Source: Phycisphaerales bacterium (GTDB lineage Bacteria > Planctomycetota > Phycisphaerae > Phycisphaerales > UBA1924). Taken from it: a stretch of DNA of 64,000 nucleotides. Both the position numbers and the translations under genes were made by a program. The notes beneath the pieces were generated by a model, which saw nothing but the letters and a program-made list of their open reading frames with translations, had not been told where the DNA came from and ran no database searches. The stretch is from the NCBI GenBank assembly GCA_028289195.1, contig JANQQR010000006.1, positions 244,655 to 308,654 of the forward strand, in the 5' to 3' direction. The stretch's first letter is position 1; each line of letters opens with the position of its first letter. This document shows positions 37,904-46,542 of this stretch, piece after piece.

Positions 37904-37912
37904 CACCGGGCG

Positions 37913-40669
37913 ATGGCCACCGGACGGCGTGACACCCCGGCGATGCGTCAGTACGACGCCTTCAAGCGTCAGCACCCGGACTGCCTGCTGCTGTTCCGGA
38001 TGGGCGACTTCTACGAGCTGTTCGACGACGACGCCGTCGCCGCTTCCAAGGCCCTGGGCATCACGCTCACCGAGCGCACCGCCGGCATCCCGATGGCCGG
38101 CGTCCCCTACCACTCCTACGAGAGCTACGTGCGCCGCCTGCTCGACGCCGGGTTCCGCGTCGCCCGCTGCGACCAGATCCAGGACGCCCGCGAGGCCAAG
38201 GGCATCGTCGAGCGCGCCGTCACGCAGGTCTACACCCCCGGAACGCTCGTCGACGAGGCGATGCTCGACGAGGGCGCGCGCAACGCGCTGGCCGCCGTCT
38301 GCTTCCTCGCCCAGGGCGACGCGCTCGACGCCCCCGTCGGCGCGGGAGTCGTCGAGCTCTCGACGGGCTCGTTCACCGTCTTTGCCTGCACCGCCGGCGA
38401 GGTCGCCGACGAGCTCGCCCGCCTCAGCGCCAGCGAGCTGCTCTACGCCAGCCCCGGCGACAGCGCCGTCGACGCCCCGCCCAAGCGCGTCGCACGCGTC
38501 ATCGAATCGCTCGCCATCCCCGGCACGCCCCGGCCCGGCTGGCACTTCCGCCTCAGCGAAGCGATGGAGGCGCTCCTCCAGCAGTACGGCGTGAACACGC
38601 TCGCCGGCTTCGGCATCGGCGATGAAGACCCCGTCATCCCCGCGGGCGGCGCACTCGTCCGCTACCTGCGCGAGACCCAGGCCCTCGACGCCTCGGGCGT
38701 CGCCACCAGCGAGGGGCACTCCTCCGGCTCGGCCTCGGCAATGCAGATCCGCGCCCGCTCGCTGGCCCACCTCGAGCCCCCCCGCAAGCTGGTCGCCGGC
38801 GAATCGGTGGTCATCGACGGCGCAAGCCTCCGCGCACTCGAGATCGAGCGCACGATCCGCCCGGTCGCCCTCGGGGGCTCGCGGGGAGACGGCTCGCTGC
38901 TGGGCGTGTTCAACCAGAAAGGACGCGGCTGCCGCACGCCCATGGGCCGGCGCGAGCTGCGCGACTGGCTGGTGCGCCCGCTCGCCACGCTCGACGCCAT
39001 CGAGGCGCGCCAGGCCTGCGTCGCGACGCTCGTCGAAGACCGGCGCTCGTCGAACGCGCTCGCCGAAACCCTCGGACGCGTGCAGGACGTCGCCCGACTC
39101 AGCGCGCGGATCGGCCTCGGGCGCGCCACGCCCCGCGACATCGTCGGCCTCGGGCGCTCGCTGGCCCAGACAGATCCAATCCTCGAGGCGATCCGGGGCG
39201 CCCCGGCGTTCGACGCGCTGCGAGCGACGTTCGAGACCGTGAAACCCGCGCTCGACACCCTCGCCTCCGAGATCGAGCGCACCTGCGTCGACTCGCCCCC
39301 CTCCCACCTGCGCGACGGCGGCCTCGTGCGCGACGGGATCGACCCCGACCTCGACGAGGCCCGCGCCCTCCAACGCGAGAGCGGCGAGTGGCTCGCCACC
39401 TACCAGGCAGAGCTGGTCGAGCGCTACGAGCTGCCCAGCCTCAAGGTCGGATTCAACAAGGTCTTCGGCTACTACATCGAATTGCCCCGCGCCCAGGCCG
39501 GGCGCGCCCCGGCCGAGCTCACCCGAAAGCAGACGCTCAAGAACGCCGAGCGCTTCATCTCCCCCGAGCTCAAGGAGTACGAGGAGCGCGTGCTCAGCGC
39601 CGGCGATCGCGCCATCCAGCGCGAGCTGGCGATCTTCTCTGGCTTGTGCGCGCAGGTCGGCGAGCGCGTCGCCGACATCTCCGTCTTCGGGCGCACCTGC
39701 GCCGCGCTCGACGCCCTGTGGTGCCTGAGCGCCCAGGCGTCGCACGCCGGATGGACCCGCCCGGAAATCACCGAGGACCCTGCGCTGCACATCACCCAGG
39801 GACGCCACCCTGTCCTCGAAGACCTCATGGGGCGCCAGTTCGTCCCCAACGACGTCGCCCTCGGCCCGCCCGAAGCGCCCCTCGCGCTGCTCACCGGACC
39901 GAACATGGCGGGCAAATCGACCTACATCCGCCAGGTCGCGCTCATCGCGCTGCTGGCCCACGCCGGGAGCTTCGTGCCCGCCGAGCGCGCGCGCATCGGC
40001 CTGGTCGATCGCATCTGCACGCGCATCGGCGCCGACGATGCGCTGCACGCCGGCCAGTCAACGTTCATGGTCGAGATGGTCGAGACCTCGAGCATCCTGC
40101 ACCACGCGACCACCCGCTCGCTGATCGTCCTCGACGAGATCGGACGCGGCACGTCCACCCTCGACGGCCTCGCCCTCGCCTGGGCCATCGCCGAGCGCCT
40201 CGCCGAACCCTGGGACGAGTCGGGCGCCTCCCCCCGCGCGCTGTTCGCGACCCACTACCACGAACTCACCACGCTCGCCGAGCGCATGCCCGATCGCGTG
40301 CGCAACCTCCAGGTCGCGGTGCGCGAATGGGGCGACGAGATCGTCTTCGTGCACCGCATCCTCGAGGGAGCCGCCAGCCAGAGCTACGGCATCCACGTCG
40401 CAAAGCTGGCCGGCCTGCCCCCGACCGTCGTCGCCCGCGCGCAGCAGTTGCTCCAGACACTCAGCGTCGCCCACGCCGGCGCCGAGCCCGAAGCACCCGC
40501 CCGCGCGCCCGATCCGAGCGAGCAGCTTGGCCTGTTCGTGGAGTACGCCGAGCACCCCGCGGTCGTCGAACTCAAGAGCCTCGAGATCGAGCGCATGAGC
40601 CCGCTCGAAGCCTTCGATCAGCTCCGCGCCCTCAAGGGCAGCGTCACCGGTCAGGACAACGGAGCCTGA
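37913..40669 (+). CDS. mutS: DNA mismatch repair ATPase MutS
   Basis: Recognises mismatches and small loops and recruits MutL. The mismatch-binding domain opens with QHPDCLLLFRMGDFYELF, including the Phe-x-Glu that stacks on the mismatch (MGDFYELF). The lever and clamp regions follow. The C-terminal ATPase has Walker A GPNMAGKSTYIRQ, Walker B LIVLDEIGRGTSTLDG and the ABC signature in STFMVEMVETSSIL. It is 918 residues, at the long end for MutS1. The tail ends FEQL-like (AFDQLRALKGSVTGQD). No mutL is nearby. Its stop lies 3 bp from that of the convergent TPR gene. Confidence 0.97.
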   Translation: MATGRRDTPAMRQYDAFKRQHPDCLLLFRMGDFYELFDDDAVAASKALGITLTERTAGIPMAGVPYHSYESYVRRLLDAGFRVARCDQIQDAREAKGIVERAVTQVYTPGTLVDEAMLDEGARNALAAVCFLAQGDALDAPVGAGVVELSTGSFTVFACTAGEVADELARLSASELLYASPGDSAVDAPPKRVARVIESLAIPGTPRPGWHFRLSEAMEALLQQYGVNTLAGFGIGDEDPVIPAGGALVRYLRETQALDASGVATSEGHSSGSASAMQIRARSLAHLEPPRKLVAGESVVIDGASLRALEIERTIRPVALGGSRGDGSLLGVFNQKGRGCRTPMGRRELRDWLVRPLATLDAIEARQACVATLVEDRRSSNALAETLGRVQDVARLSARIGLGRATPRDIVGLGRSLAQTDPILEAIRGAPAFDALRATFETVKPALDTLASEIERTCVDSPPSHLRDGGLVRDGIDPDLDEARALQRESGEWLATYQAELVERYELPSLKVGFNKVFGYYIELPRAQAGRAPAELTRKQTLKNAERFISPELKEYEERVLSAGDRAIQRELAIFSGLCAQVGERVADISVFGRTCAALDALWCLSAQASHAGWTRPEITEDPALHITQGRHPVLEDLMGRQFVPNDVALGPPEAPLALLTGPNMAGKSTYIRQVALIALLAHAGSFVPAERARIGLVDRICTRIGADDALHAGQSTFMVEMVETSSILHHATTRSLIVLDEIGRGTSTLDGLALAWAIAERLAEPWDESGASPRALFATHYHELTTLAERMPDRVRNLQVAVREWGDEIVFVHRILEGAASQSYGIHVAKLAGLPPTVVARAQQLLQTLSVAHAGAEPEAPARAPDPSEQLGLFVEYAEHPAVVELKSLEIERMSPLEAFDQLRALKGSVTGQDNGA

Positions 40670-40672
40670 CGC

Positions 40673-41599
40673 CTACTCGCCCGGCGTGCGCACGTACGTT
40701 GCGATCAGCTGCGGGCGCCACGTCTCGCCCGCGTCGAACGACTCCTCGATCACGCGCCGGACGGTTCCCTCTTCGGCCGCTTCGAGGGAGAATCGCACCA
40801 TCCTGGCCACGCCCCGGGAGGTCTGCTCGATGCCTTCGAATCTCGCTACACCCTGGCGATCGATGGCGCCTTCGAGCTGTGCGACACTGCCGGACTGATC
40901 GATCCACACCACGCGCCACGTCTGGGCGCGCACGTCGAAGTAATAGATCGCCTCCCCGGTATCGCCGGTCGTATCCGCCCAGGATTCGTGGACGATCCAC
41001 TCGTTCTGGCGCGCCTCGATCGTGCTCGAGCCGACCCGCGTGCCGTCGTCGGTCAGCACATCCCACTCGCCGAACCAGAACCCGAGGCGCCGCATCTGGT
41101 TGAACTCGGGCGGGCGGCGTGTGAACGTGCGGATCTGCTGGTAGCGAGGGTGGTCGCGCAGCGGATCGAGATCCGCGTCTATCTCCAGCAGGTTCGACGC
41201 GAACCCGCCCAGGCGCGCCGACTCGTCGAGCGCGTCCAGTGCCTCGTCGATCCGCCCCGATTGCGCGTGCGCACACGCCACGTTGTAGAGCACGCCCGGG
41301 CGCAGCAGCTCGAATTCCGCGGCCCGCCCGTACGCCTCGATCGCCTCGTCCAGGCGCCCGGACGCCTGCAGCGAGTAGGCGAGGCGGTACCAGTACGTCC
41401 CCTCGCCGGGATGCGCGTCGGCCAGCTGCCGGTATTCGACCGAGGCCTCCTCCCAGCGCTCTGTCCGCCACAGCTCGTTGGCCGATTGGCGGGTCGGCTG
41501 CGCGTGCGCCGCAACCCCGCACACGAATGCACCGGTCACAATACTTGATATTACTAGTGCATTAACCCATGATACATAGATTAACCTTGGGAGATACAT
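40673..41599 (-). CDS. Exported TPR protein with DUF1579-like C-terminal domain
   Basis: About 308 residues: a signal peptide (hydrophobic stretch ending VAAHA), two or three TPR-like helix pairs (SANELWRTERWEEASVEYRQ; LDEAIEAYGRAAEFELLRPG) and a beta-rich domain with LGFWFGEWDVLTDDG and later WIDQSG and VIEESFD, resembling DUF1579. Start is uncertain. ATGs at 41602 and 41599 give a full signal peptide but abut the divergent gene at 41601, whose promoter would then be inside this gene. A GTG at 41539 lies 8 nt after TAATAT and gives a short signal. Confidence 0.7.
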   Translation of the reverse strand: MYLPRLIYVSWVNALVISSIVTGAFVCGVAAHAQPTRQSANELWRTERWEEASVEYRQLADAHPGEGTYWYRLAYSLQASGRLDEAIEAYGRAAEFELLRPGVLYNVACAHAQSGRIDEALDALDESARLGGFASNLLEIDADLDPLRDHPRYQQIRTFTRRPPEFNQMRRLGFWFGEWDVLTDDGTRVGSSTIEARQNEWIVHESWADTTGDTGEAIYYFDVRAQTWRVVWIDQSGSVAQLEGAIDRQGVARFEGIEQTSRGVARMVRFSLEAAEEGTVRRVIEESFDAGETWRPQLIATYVRTPGE

Positions 41600-41600
41600 C

Positions 41601-42077
41601 ATGGCAACGACACGCTCTCCTCTTCTCGCCCTGCTCGTCGCGGGCGTAGTCCTCGCGGGCATTGTGACAGCTTTTTCTGCCCTCGCCGGCCCGCTCCAGC
41701 CACCCGACGGACCGATCGAGAGCACCGGGCCCACACTCGCGGATCTCGAGAGCCAGCTTGCACAGTTCGGGCCCGGCAACACGAACGGCGCCGATTTCGC
41801 CGCGGGGGCATTCGAGTTCAACTTCGGCGCGGGCATGCTGGACGCGGAACTGCTCGCCGGGCCCGCGATCGTCCACTGGGTTCGGATCACCGGCCCCATC
41901 GGTGCGATCGACCTGCGCGATGCCTCCGGCCCGTTCATCGGGAGATTCGGCACAGCCGACAGCGCCCAGAATCAGCGCATCGACCTGGGACTGCGCGTAC
42001 AAGGAGGGCTCCGTGCCGAATTCGTCGCCGACAGCGGCAGCTTCTTCTTCACGGTCGCCTACTCGCCGGCGAACTAG
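41601..42077 (+). CDS. Small exported protein of unknown function
   Basis: A 158-residue protein with a signal peptide or N-terminal anchor (SPLLALLVAGVVLAGIVTAF). A short coiled segment (LADLESQLAQF) leads to a beta-rich domain ending SFFFTVAYSPAN. No family is recognised. GGGAG 8 nt before the ATG supports the start. The gene begins 2 nt from the alternative start of the divergent TPR gene, and its stop TAG shares CTAG (42074-42077) with the stop of the convergent lipoprotein gene. The 60 bp upstream is AT-rich compared with everything around it. Confidence 0.7.
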   Translation: MATTRSPLLALLVAGVVLAGIVTAFSALAGPLQPPDGPIESTGPTLADLESQLAQFGPGNTNGADFAAGAFEFNFGAGMLDAELLAGPAIVHWVRITGPIGAIDLRDASGPFIGRFGTADSAQNQRIDLGLRVQGGLRAEFVADSGSFFFTVAYSPAN

Positions 42078-42550
42078 GGATCGCCTGCGGCTGCGGCCTC
42101 GGCTTCCGCCGCACGCTTCGCGTCGAACTCGCTCAGCCACTTGTCCATTGTTTCGAGCACCAGCAGCGCGATGAACCGGTCGCCGACCACACCCACTCGG
42201 ATGCCCACCGAGCACACGCGCTCCGATCGCTCGGCCACTTTCACGGTCGTGCGCGTGCCCTTGCGGTCCTGGGCCTGGATGAACGAACTCGTGCGGCTCA
42301 GCCTGCTCTCGATCACCTCGAAGTCCAGGTCTTCGAACGCACGCAGGATCGCCGCGTGCAGACGCTCGATCGACTGGAAGCGCGCCGCCTTGATCTTGCC
42401 CCGGCTGTAGACCGCCACGCCCTCCTGCGCCGCGGCCATCCCCGCCGTTGCCGCCACGGAGATGGGGATCACGGCGCCGGCGCACCCCGCAAGCGTCGCG
42501 CCCGCCCCGATCAGGGCGGCGGCGCTCAACAGATTGATCGTGCGTCGCAT
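42074..42550 (-). CDS. DUF3568-family lipoprotein
   Basis: A 158-residue lipoprotein with lipobox ATLAGC near residue 23. After a short hydrophobic region it has the DUF3568 pattern: VYSRGKIKAARFQSIERLHA, EDLDFEVIESRLSR and a beta-strand series ending IRVGVVGDRF. Proteins of this family are found in the envelope of many Gram-negatives, function unknown. It diverges from the aldo/keto reductase; a TATCCTA box on the other strand lies between them. The C-terminus is a short Ala/Glu-rich helix. Confidence 0.8.
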   Translation of the reverse strand: MRRTINLLSAAALIGAGATLAGCAGAVIPISVAATAGMAAAQEGVAVYSRGKIKAARFQSIERLHAAILRAFEDLDFEVIESRLSRTSSFIQAQDRKGTRTTVKVAERSERVCSVGIRVGVVGDRFIALLVLETMDKWLSEFDAKRAAEAEAAAAGDP

Positions 42551-42616
42551 GGCTCGGCGTACTCCCGGCGGGCTATCCTAACGCCCCTTTCCCGCAGCAC
42601 CCGACCCGGAGCGCAC

Positions 42617-43723
42617 ATGACGGATCACGCCAGCCCGCCGACATCCCTGGACCGCTACGTCACGCTGGGCAATTCCGGCCTGCGCGTCAGCCCCTTCTGC
42701 CTCGGCGCCATGACGTTCGGCACCGAATGGGGTTGGGGCTCCGACGTCGAGTTGTCCAGGAAGGTGATGGACACCTACATCGACGCCGGCGGGAACTTCA
42801 TCGACACCGCCAACATGTACACCAAGGGGCACTCCGAGGTGATCATGGGCGAGCACCTCTGCGCCGCGCCCGCCAAGCGCGACCGCCTGGTCATCGCGAC
42901 CAAGTTCATGAGCGGCATGCACCAGGGCGACCCCAACTCCGGTGGCGCCGGGCGCAAGGCCATCGTCGGCGCGTGCGAGGAGAGCCTCCGTCGCCTGCAG
43001 ACCGACTACATCGATCTGTACTGGATGCACTTCTGGGATCACCACACTCCCATGGAAGAGACCATGCGCGCCTTCGACGAGCTCGTGCAGGTGGGCAAGA
43101 TCCGCTACGTCGGCTTCAGCGACACCCCCGCCTGGAAGTGCGCCCAGGCGCAGATGCTCGCCCGGTTCAAGGGCTACGAGCCGCTGTGCGCTCTCCAGAT
43201 CGAGTACTCGCTGATCGAGCGCACCGTCGAGGACGAACTCATCCCCATGGCGCGCGAGATGGGCATGGGCGTCACCCCCTGGTCGCCCCTCAAGGGCGGC
43301 ATCCTGACCGGCAAGTTCACGCGCGACACGCGGCCCCAAGAGGGCACGCGCGTCAAGGAAGACAACCCCAACCTCAACGAGCGCTCCTACGCGATCATCG
43401 ACGAGCTGGTCGCGATCGCCGGCGAACTCGGCTCGACGCCCGCCAAGGTCGCCCTCGCGTGGGTGCAGGGACGCGACGGCGTGGCCTCGACCATCATCGG
43501 CGCCAGCAAGCTCCACCAGCTCAAGGACAACCTCGGCGCGCTCCAGGTCGAACTCAGCGCCGAGCAACTCGCCCGACTCGACGAGGTCTCGAAGCGCGAG
43601 CCCATCTTCCCGCAGAAATTTCTGCCATTCACACGCGGCATCTTCCAGGCCGGGACGACCATCAACGGCGAGCCCAGCGAGGCCTGGCCCATGGCGCCGC
43701 AGAACGACGAGGAGCGCTGGTGA
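42617..43723 (+). CDS. Aldo/keto reductase
   Basis: NAD(P)H-dependent oxidoreductase with a TIM-barrel fold, 368 residues. Catalytic tetrad: Asp in NFIDTANMYTKGHSE with Tyr, Lys in RLVIATKFMSG, and His in LYWMHFWDHHTPMEE. The cofactor segment GRDGVASTIIGASKLHQLKDN is typical. It is of the group that includes auxin-induced/YajO-like proteins; the substrate is not known. The ATG at 42617 follows GGAG by 6 nt. Its stop overlaps the start of the next gene as GTGA, indicating coupled translation. Confidence 0.94.
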   Translation: MTDHASPPTSLDRYVTLGNSGLRVSPFCLGAMTFGTEWGWGSDVELSRKVMDTYIDAGGNFIDTANMYTKGHSEVIMGEHLCAAPAKRDRLVIATKFMSGMHQGDPNSGGAGRKAIVGACEESLRRLQTDYIDLYWMHFWDHHTPMEETMRAFDELVQVGKIRYVGFSDTPAWKCAQAQMLARFKGYEPLCALQIEYSLIERTVEDELIPMAREMGMGVTPWSPLKGGILTGKFTRDTRPQEGTRVKEDNPNLNERSYAIIDELVAIAGELGSTPAKVALAWVQGRDGVASTIIGASKLHQLKDNLGALQVELSAEQLARLDEVSKREPIFPQKFLPFTRGIFQAGTTINGEPSEAWPMAPQNDEERW

Positions 43724-44874
43724 ACCACGCCCACTGCATCCGGACCGCGCGCACGACGCTCGCGCTGCTGCTCGCACTCGCCATGATCGGCTGCGCCGGG
43801 CGCGGCGGGCGCGAGATGTTCCTCACCGAGATCGCCCAGTTCGACCAGGACCTGCCGACCGGCGTCGCCGTCGCCGACGACGGGCGGGCATTCGTCTGCT
43901 TCCCGCGCTGGCACGCCGGGCGCCATCGCGTGCACGTCGCCGAGATTCTGCCCCCCACGCCCGACGGCGAGTCGACCTACGCCCCGTTCCCAGATGAGCA
44001 GTGGAACATGCGCGTCGGCTCCCGCCTCGCCGCGCCCGACACGCACTTCGTCAGCGTCCAGAGCGTGTACATCGATGATCGGAACCGCCTCTGGGCCCTC
44101 GACACCGGGGCACCGAACGATGGCAGCGAGCCGGTCACGCCCGTGCGCGGCGGCGCCAAGCTCGTTGAGATCGACATCCAGAACCGGCGCGTCGTGCGCA
44201 CGATCCCCTTCGACAGCGTGGCCGCCCCCACCGGCAGCTACCTCAACGACGTGCGCATCGACACGCGTCGCGGCTTCGCCTACATCACCGACAGCGGCCT
44301 GGGCGCGATTCTCGTGGTCAGCCTCGAGACCGGCGCCGCCCGCCGGGTCCTCGAAGACCACCCGAGCACCAAGGCCGAGCAGATCGTCCCCGTGATCGGA
44401 GGCCTCGAGCTGCGCCGCGACGGCACCGGCGAGGTCCCGGCGATCCACGCCGACGGCATCGCCCTCAGCCCCGACCGGCGCTGGGTGTACTACCAGGCGC
44501 TCACCGCGCGCACGCTCTATCGCGTGCCCGCCGAAGCGCTGCGCGACTGGTCGTTCCCTATCGAGGACATCCCCGCGCTCGTCGAGAACCTCGGCGAGAC
44601 CGTGATGACCGACGGCATGGCCATGGACCGCCGGCGCAACCTCTACTTCACGGCCCTCGAGCGCGACGCCATCGTCGTGCGCCGCCCGAGCGGCGACCTG
44701 ATCGAGTACCTCGAGTCCGACCTCATCGCCTGGCCGGACTCGATCGCGCTCGGCGCCGACGGCGCGCTGGTGTTCACCACCAGCCAGATCCACCGCACCC
44801 CCTGGTTCAGAGCCGACGGCCGCTTCCCCCACGGCCCCTGGAGAGTCTTCATCTCCGCCCAGTGGGGACGCTAA
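43720..44874 (+). CDS. Yellow/major royal jelly protein-like lipoprotein
   Basis: A 384-residue lipoprotein (lipobox AMIGC near residue 23). The body is a six-bladed propeller of the MRJP/Yellow type: PTGVAVADDGRAFVCFPRW, SVYIDDRNRLWALDTG, NDVRIDTRRGFAYITDSG, ADGIALSPDRRWVYYQALT and MAMDRRRNLYFTALERDA mark the blades. Bacterial members bind small ligands or act as lactonase-like enzymes; the substrate is unknown. The GTG at 43720 overlaps the aldo/keto reductase stop, so the two may act on the same compound. Confidence 0.85.
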   Translation: MNHAHCIRTARTTLALLLALAMIGCAGRGGREMFLTEIAQFDQDLPTGVAVADDGRAFVCFPRWHAGRHRVHVAEILPPTPDGESTYAPFPDEQWNMRVGSRLAAPDTHFVSVQSVYIDDRNRLWALDTGAPNDGSEPVTPVRGGAKLVEIDIQNRRVVRTIPFDSVAAPTGSYLNDVRIDTRRGFAYITDSGLGAILVVSLETGAARRVLEDHPSTKAEQIVPVIGGLELRRDGTGEVPAIHADGIALSPDRRWVYYQALTARTLYRVPAEALRDWSFPIEDIPALVENLGETVMTDGMAMDRRRNLYFTALERDAIVVRRPSGDLIEYLESDLIAWPDSIALGADGALVFTTSQIHRTPWFRADGRFPHGPWRVFISAQWGR

Positions 44875-44909
44875 GAAGCGCGTCGCGCCCGTAGATCACC
44901 GCCCGCTCC

Positions 44910-44915
44910 TACCAT
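44910..44915 (+). promoter_or_regulatory. -10-like box, leaderless start
   Basis: TACCAT ends exactly 6 nt before the ATG at 44922. No Shine-Dalgarno sequence in the 47-bp gap. Confidence 0.45.
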
Positions 44916-44921
44916 CACTCC

Positions 44922-45689
44922 ATGCCGAAGCGCCGGCGAAGAGTCTGGGTGCGCGGGGTGGTGGCGCTGGTGCTCGGCACACTCTCGACGTACGCCGCGG
45001 CATTCTTTATGCCGCACGTCCTCGGCTGGCTGCCCGGACCGGCTCCACACTTCCACGATTGCACCTATTTCGCCGACGGAACCTGGTGGCGAGTCTCGGT
45101 CCATCGCTCACTCGGCGAACGGTTCATCATCACGGATCCTCAGCGCAGACCTGTCGGCGCCACACCCGAAGAGTCGTTCGAGTATCTCGATCGAAGAGGC
45201 GCGTTTCGGCGCCTTGCCTCGAGCAGCCTGCCCCGCGTGGAGCGCATCGATGCCACCGAATCCCCGCTCTCCGAGCGCGCACAAGCGTTCATGCACGCGA
45301 GATTCCAAACTACGCAACCCGTGCGCGCGGTCGTGCAAGGAACGGAGATCGAATTCTGGCGATGGGTGGGGAACGAAGTCCGAATCGGACTGCCGTTTGA
45401 AGCGCTCCAGATGCATGTCTGGTCGGACAGTCACACTGTGATCGCCGAGGGCGGCGTGGTCCTCGGCTCGTATCCCATGGACTGGATCTTCCTCCCCCTC
45501 CGCCCCCTCCTCCCAGGCTTCGCCATCAACACCGCCCTCTACGCCTCTCTCTGGTTCTTCGCCATTCCCCTACCCGGCAAGCTCAGGCGACGGCGCCGCC
45601 GGCGCAAAGGACTCTGCCCGTCCTGCGCCTACGACCTCTCCGGCGACCTCGAAACCGGCTGCCCCGAGTGCGCCTGGAACCGCGCCTAG
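44922..45689 (+). CDS. Membrane protein with C-terminal zinc ribbon
   Basis: A 255-residue protein. It has a basic N-terminus (MPKRRRRVWVRG) leading into a helix (residues 12-30), an extracytoplasmic domain of about 150 residues, a second hydrophobic segment (about 185-215), then KLRRRRRRRKG and a C-terminal zinc ribbon, CPSCAYDLSGDLETGCPECAW. In other proteins of this window the same ribbon is at the N-terminus. Function unknown; topology predicts both ends in the cytoplasm. Confidence 0.75.
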   Translation: MPKRRRRVWVRGVVALVLGTLSTYAAAFFMPHVLGWLPGPAPHFHDCTYFADGTWWRVSVHRSLGERFIITDPQRRPVGATPEESFEYLDRRGAFRRLASSSLPRVERIDATESPLSERAQAFMHARFQTTQPVRAVVQGTEIEFWRWVGNEVRIGLPFEALQMHVWSDSHTVIAEGGVVLGSYPMDWIFLPLRPLLPGFAINTALYASLWFFAIPLPGKLRRRRRRRKGLCPSCAYDLSGDLETGCPECAWNRA

Positions 45690-45725
45690 GCTTCCAGCCA
45701 CTCCAAGGACCCGAGGACCACCCCC

Positions 45726-46328
45726 ATGCCCGCCACCGATCTCATCGAGAACACCGCCCTCCCCGCCGGCTTCCTCCGCGACCACTTCGATCTCGGCATG
45801 CCCTACCGCGACTACGTCCTCACCGGCGAGGACGACCATCGCACCAAGTGGGCCGACATCTACGAGCGCATCACGCTCACCGACGCCCAGCGCGACCTCA
45901 TCGCCGGCTTCCCCCGCGAGATGAAGGTGCTCGTCACCAGCGGCACCTGGTGCGGCGACTGCGCCGCCCAGTGCCCCATGTTCGCCCGTATCGCCGAGGC
46001 CAACTCTTCCAGGATCGACCTCCGCTTCGTCGATCGCGACGAGCACCGCGAGCTCAGCGATCGCATCGTGATCTGCCAGGGACTGCGCGTGCCCACGGTC
46101 ATCTTCATGGCCGAGGACTTCGAATTCGTCGGCCTCACCGGCGACCGCTCGCTCACCCGCTACCGCGCCGTGGCCTCCAAGCAGCTCGGCGCCGCCTGCC
46201 CCCTGCCCGGCGCGCAGGTCCCCGACGACGAACTCGCCGGCACGCTGCAGGACTGGGTCAACGAGTTCGAGCGCATCGCGCTCCTGCTCCGCCTCAGCCC
46301 CCGCTTGCGTGAGATCCACGGGGACTGA
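45726..46328 (+). CDS. Thioredoxin-family protein with WCGDC site
   Basis: A 200-residue cytoplasmic protein. MKVLVTSGTWCGDCAAQCPM contains the active-site WCGDC, followed by the cis-proline segment LRVPTVIFMAEDF. The first 65 residues are helical (DYVLTGEDDHRTKWADIYER) and typical of the YbbN-distant group annotated as thioredoxin family proteins in planctomycetes and Bacteroidetes. It likely reduces disulfides, though partners are unknown. The start ATG has GAGGA about 10 nt upstream. It is 36 bp after the previous gene. Confidence 0.85.
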   Translation: MPATDLIENTALPAGFLRDHFDLGMPYRDYVLTGEDDHRTKWADIYERITLTDAQRDLIAGFPREMKVLVTSGTWCGDCAAQCPMFARIAEANSSRIDLRFVDRDEHRELSDRIVICQGLRVPTVIFMAEDFEFVGLTGDRSLTRYRAVASKQLGAACPLPGAQVPDDELAGTLQDWVNEFERIALLLRLSPRLREIHGD

Positions 46329-46542
46329 CGCCGATTCGTTTGAATCAGTCCGGTCTGTGCCGGTCAGGCGAGTCGCGAAGGGACCAATCGGCCCGCATCA
46401 CTGAAACCAAGCGCCCAAGGTGCCGACGTGCAGTTGCAGTTCATCCGAATTGTTTCGTGCGGCTAGCTCCGGGCCACTCGCGTTGAGTTATTGGGCCCTC
46501 GCACGCCGCGGAGTGTTTGCAGACACAACGGAGGCACGCGAA

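Noticed and set aside
41603..41953. N-terminal extension of the TPR protein frame
   Set aside because: It lies antisense within the exported protein at 41601 and would bury the signal peptide in the middle of the protein.
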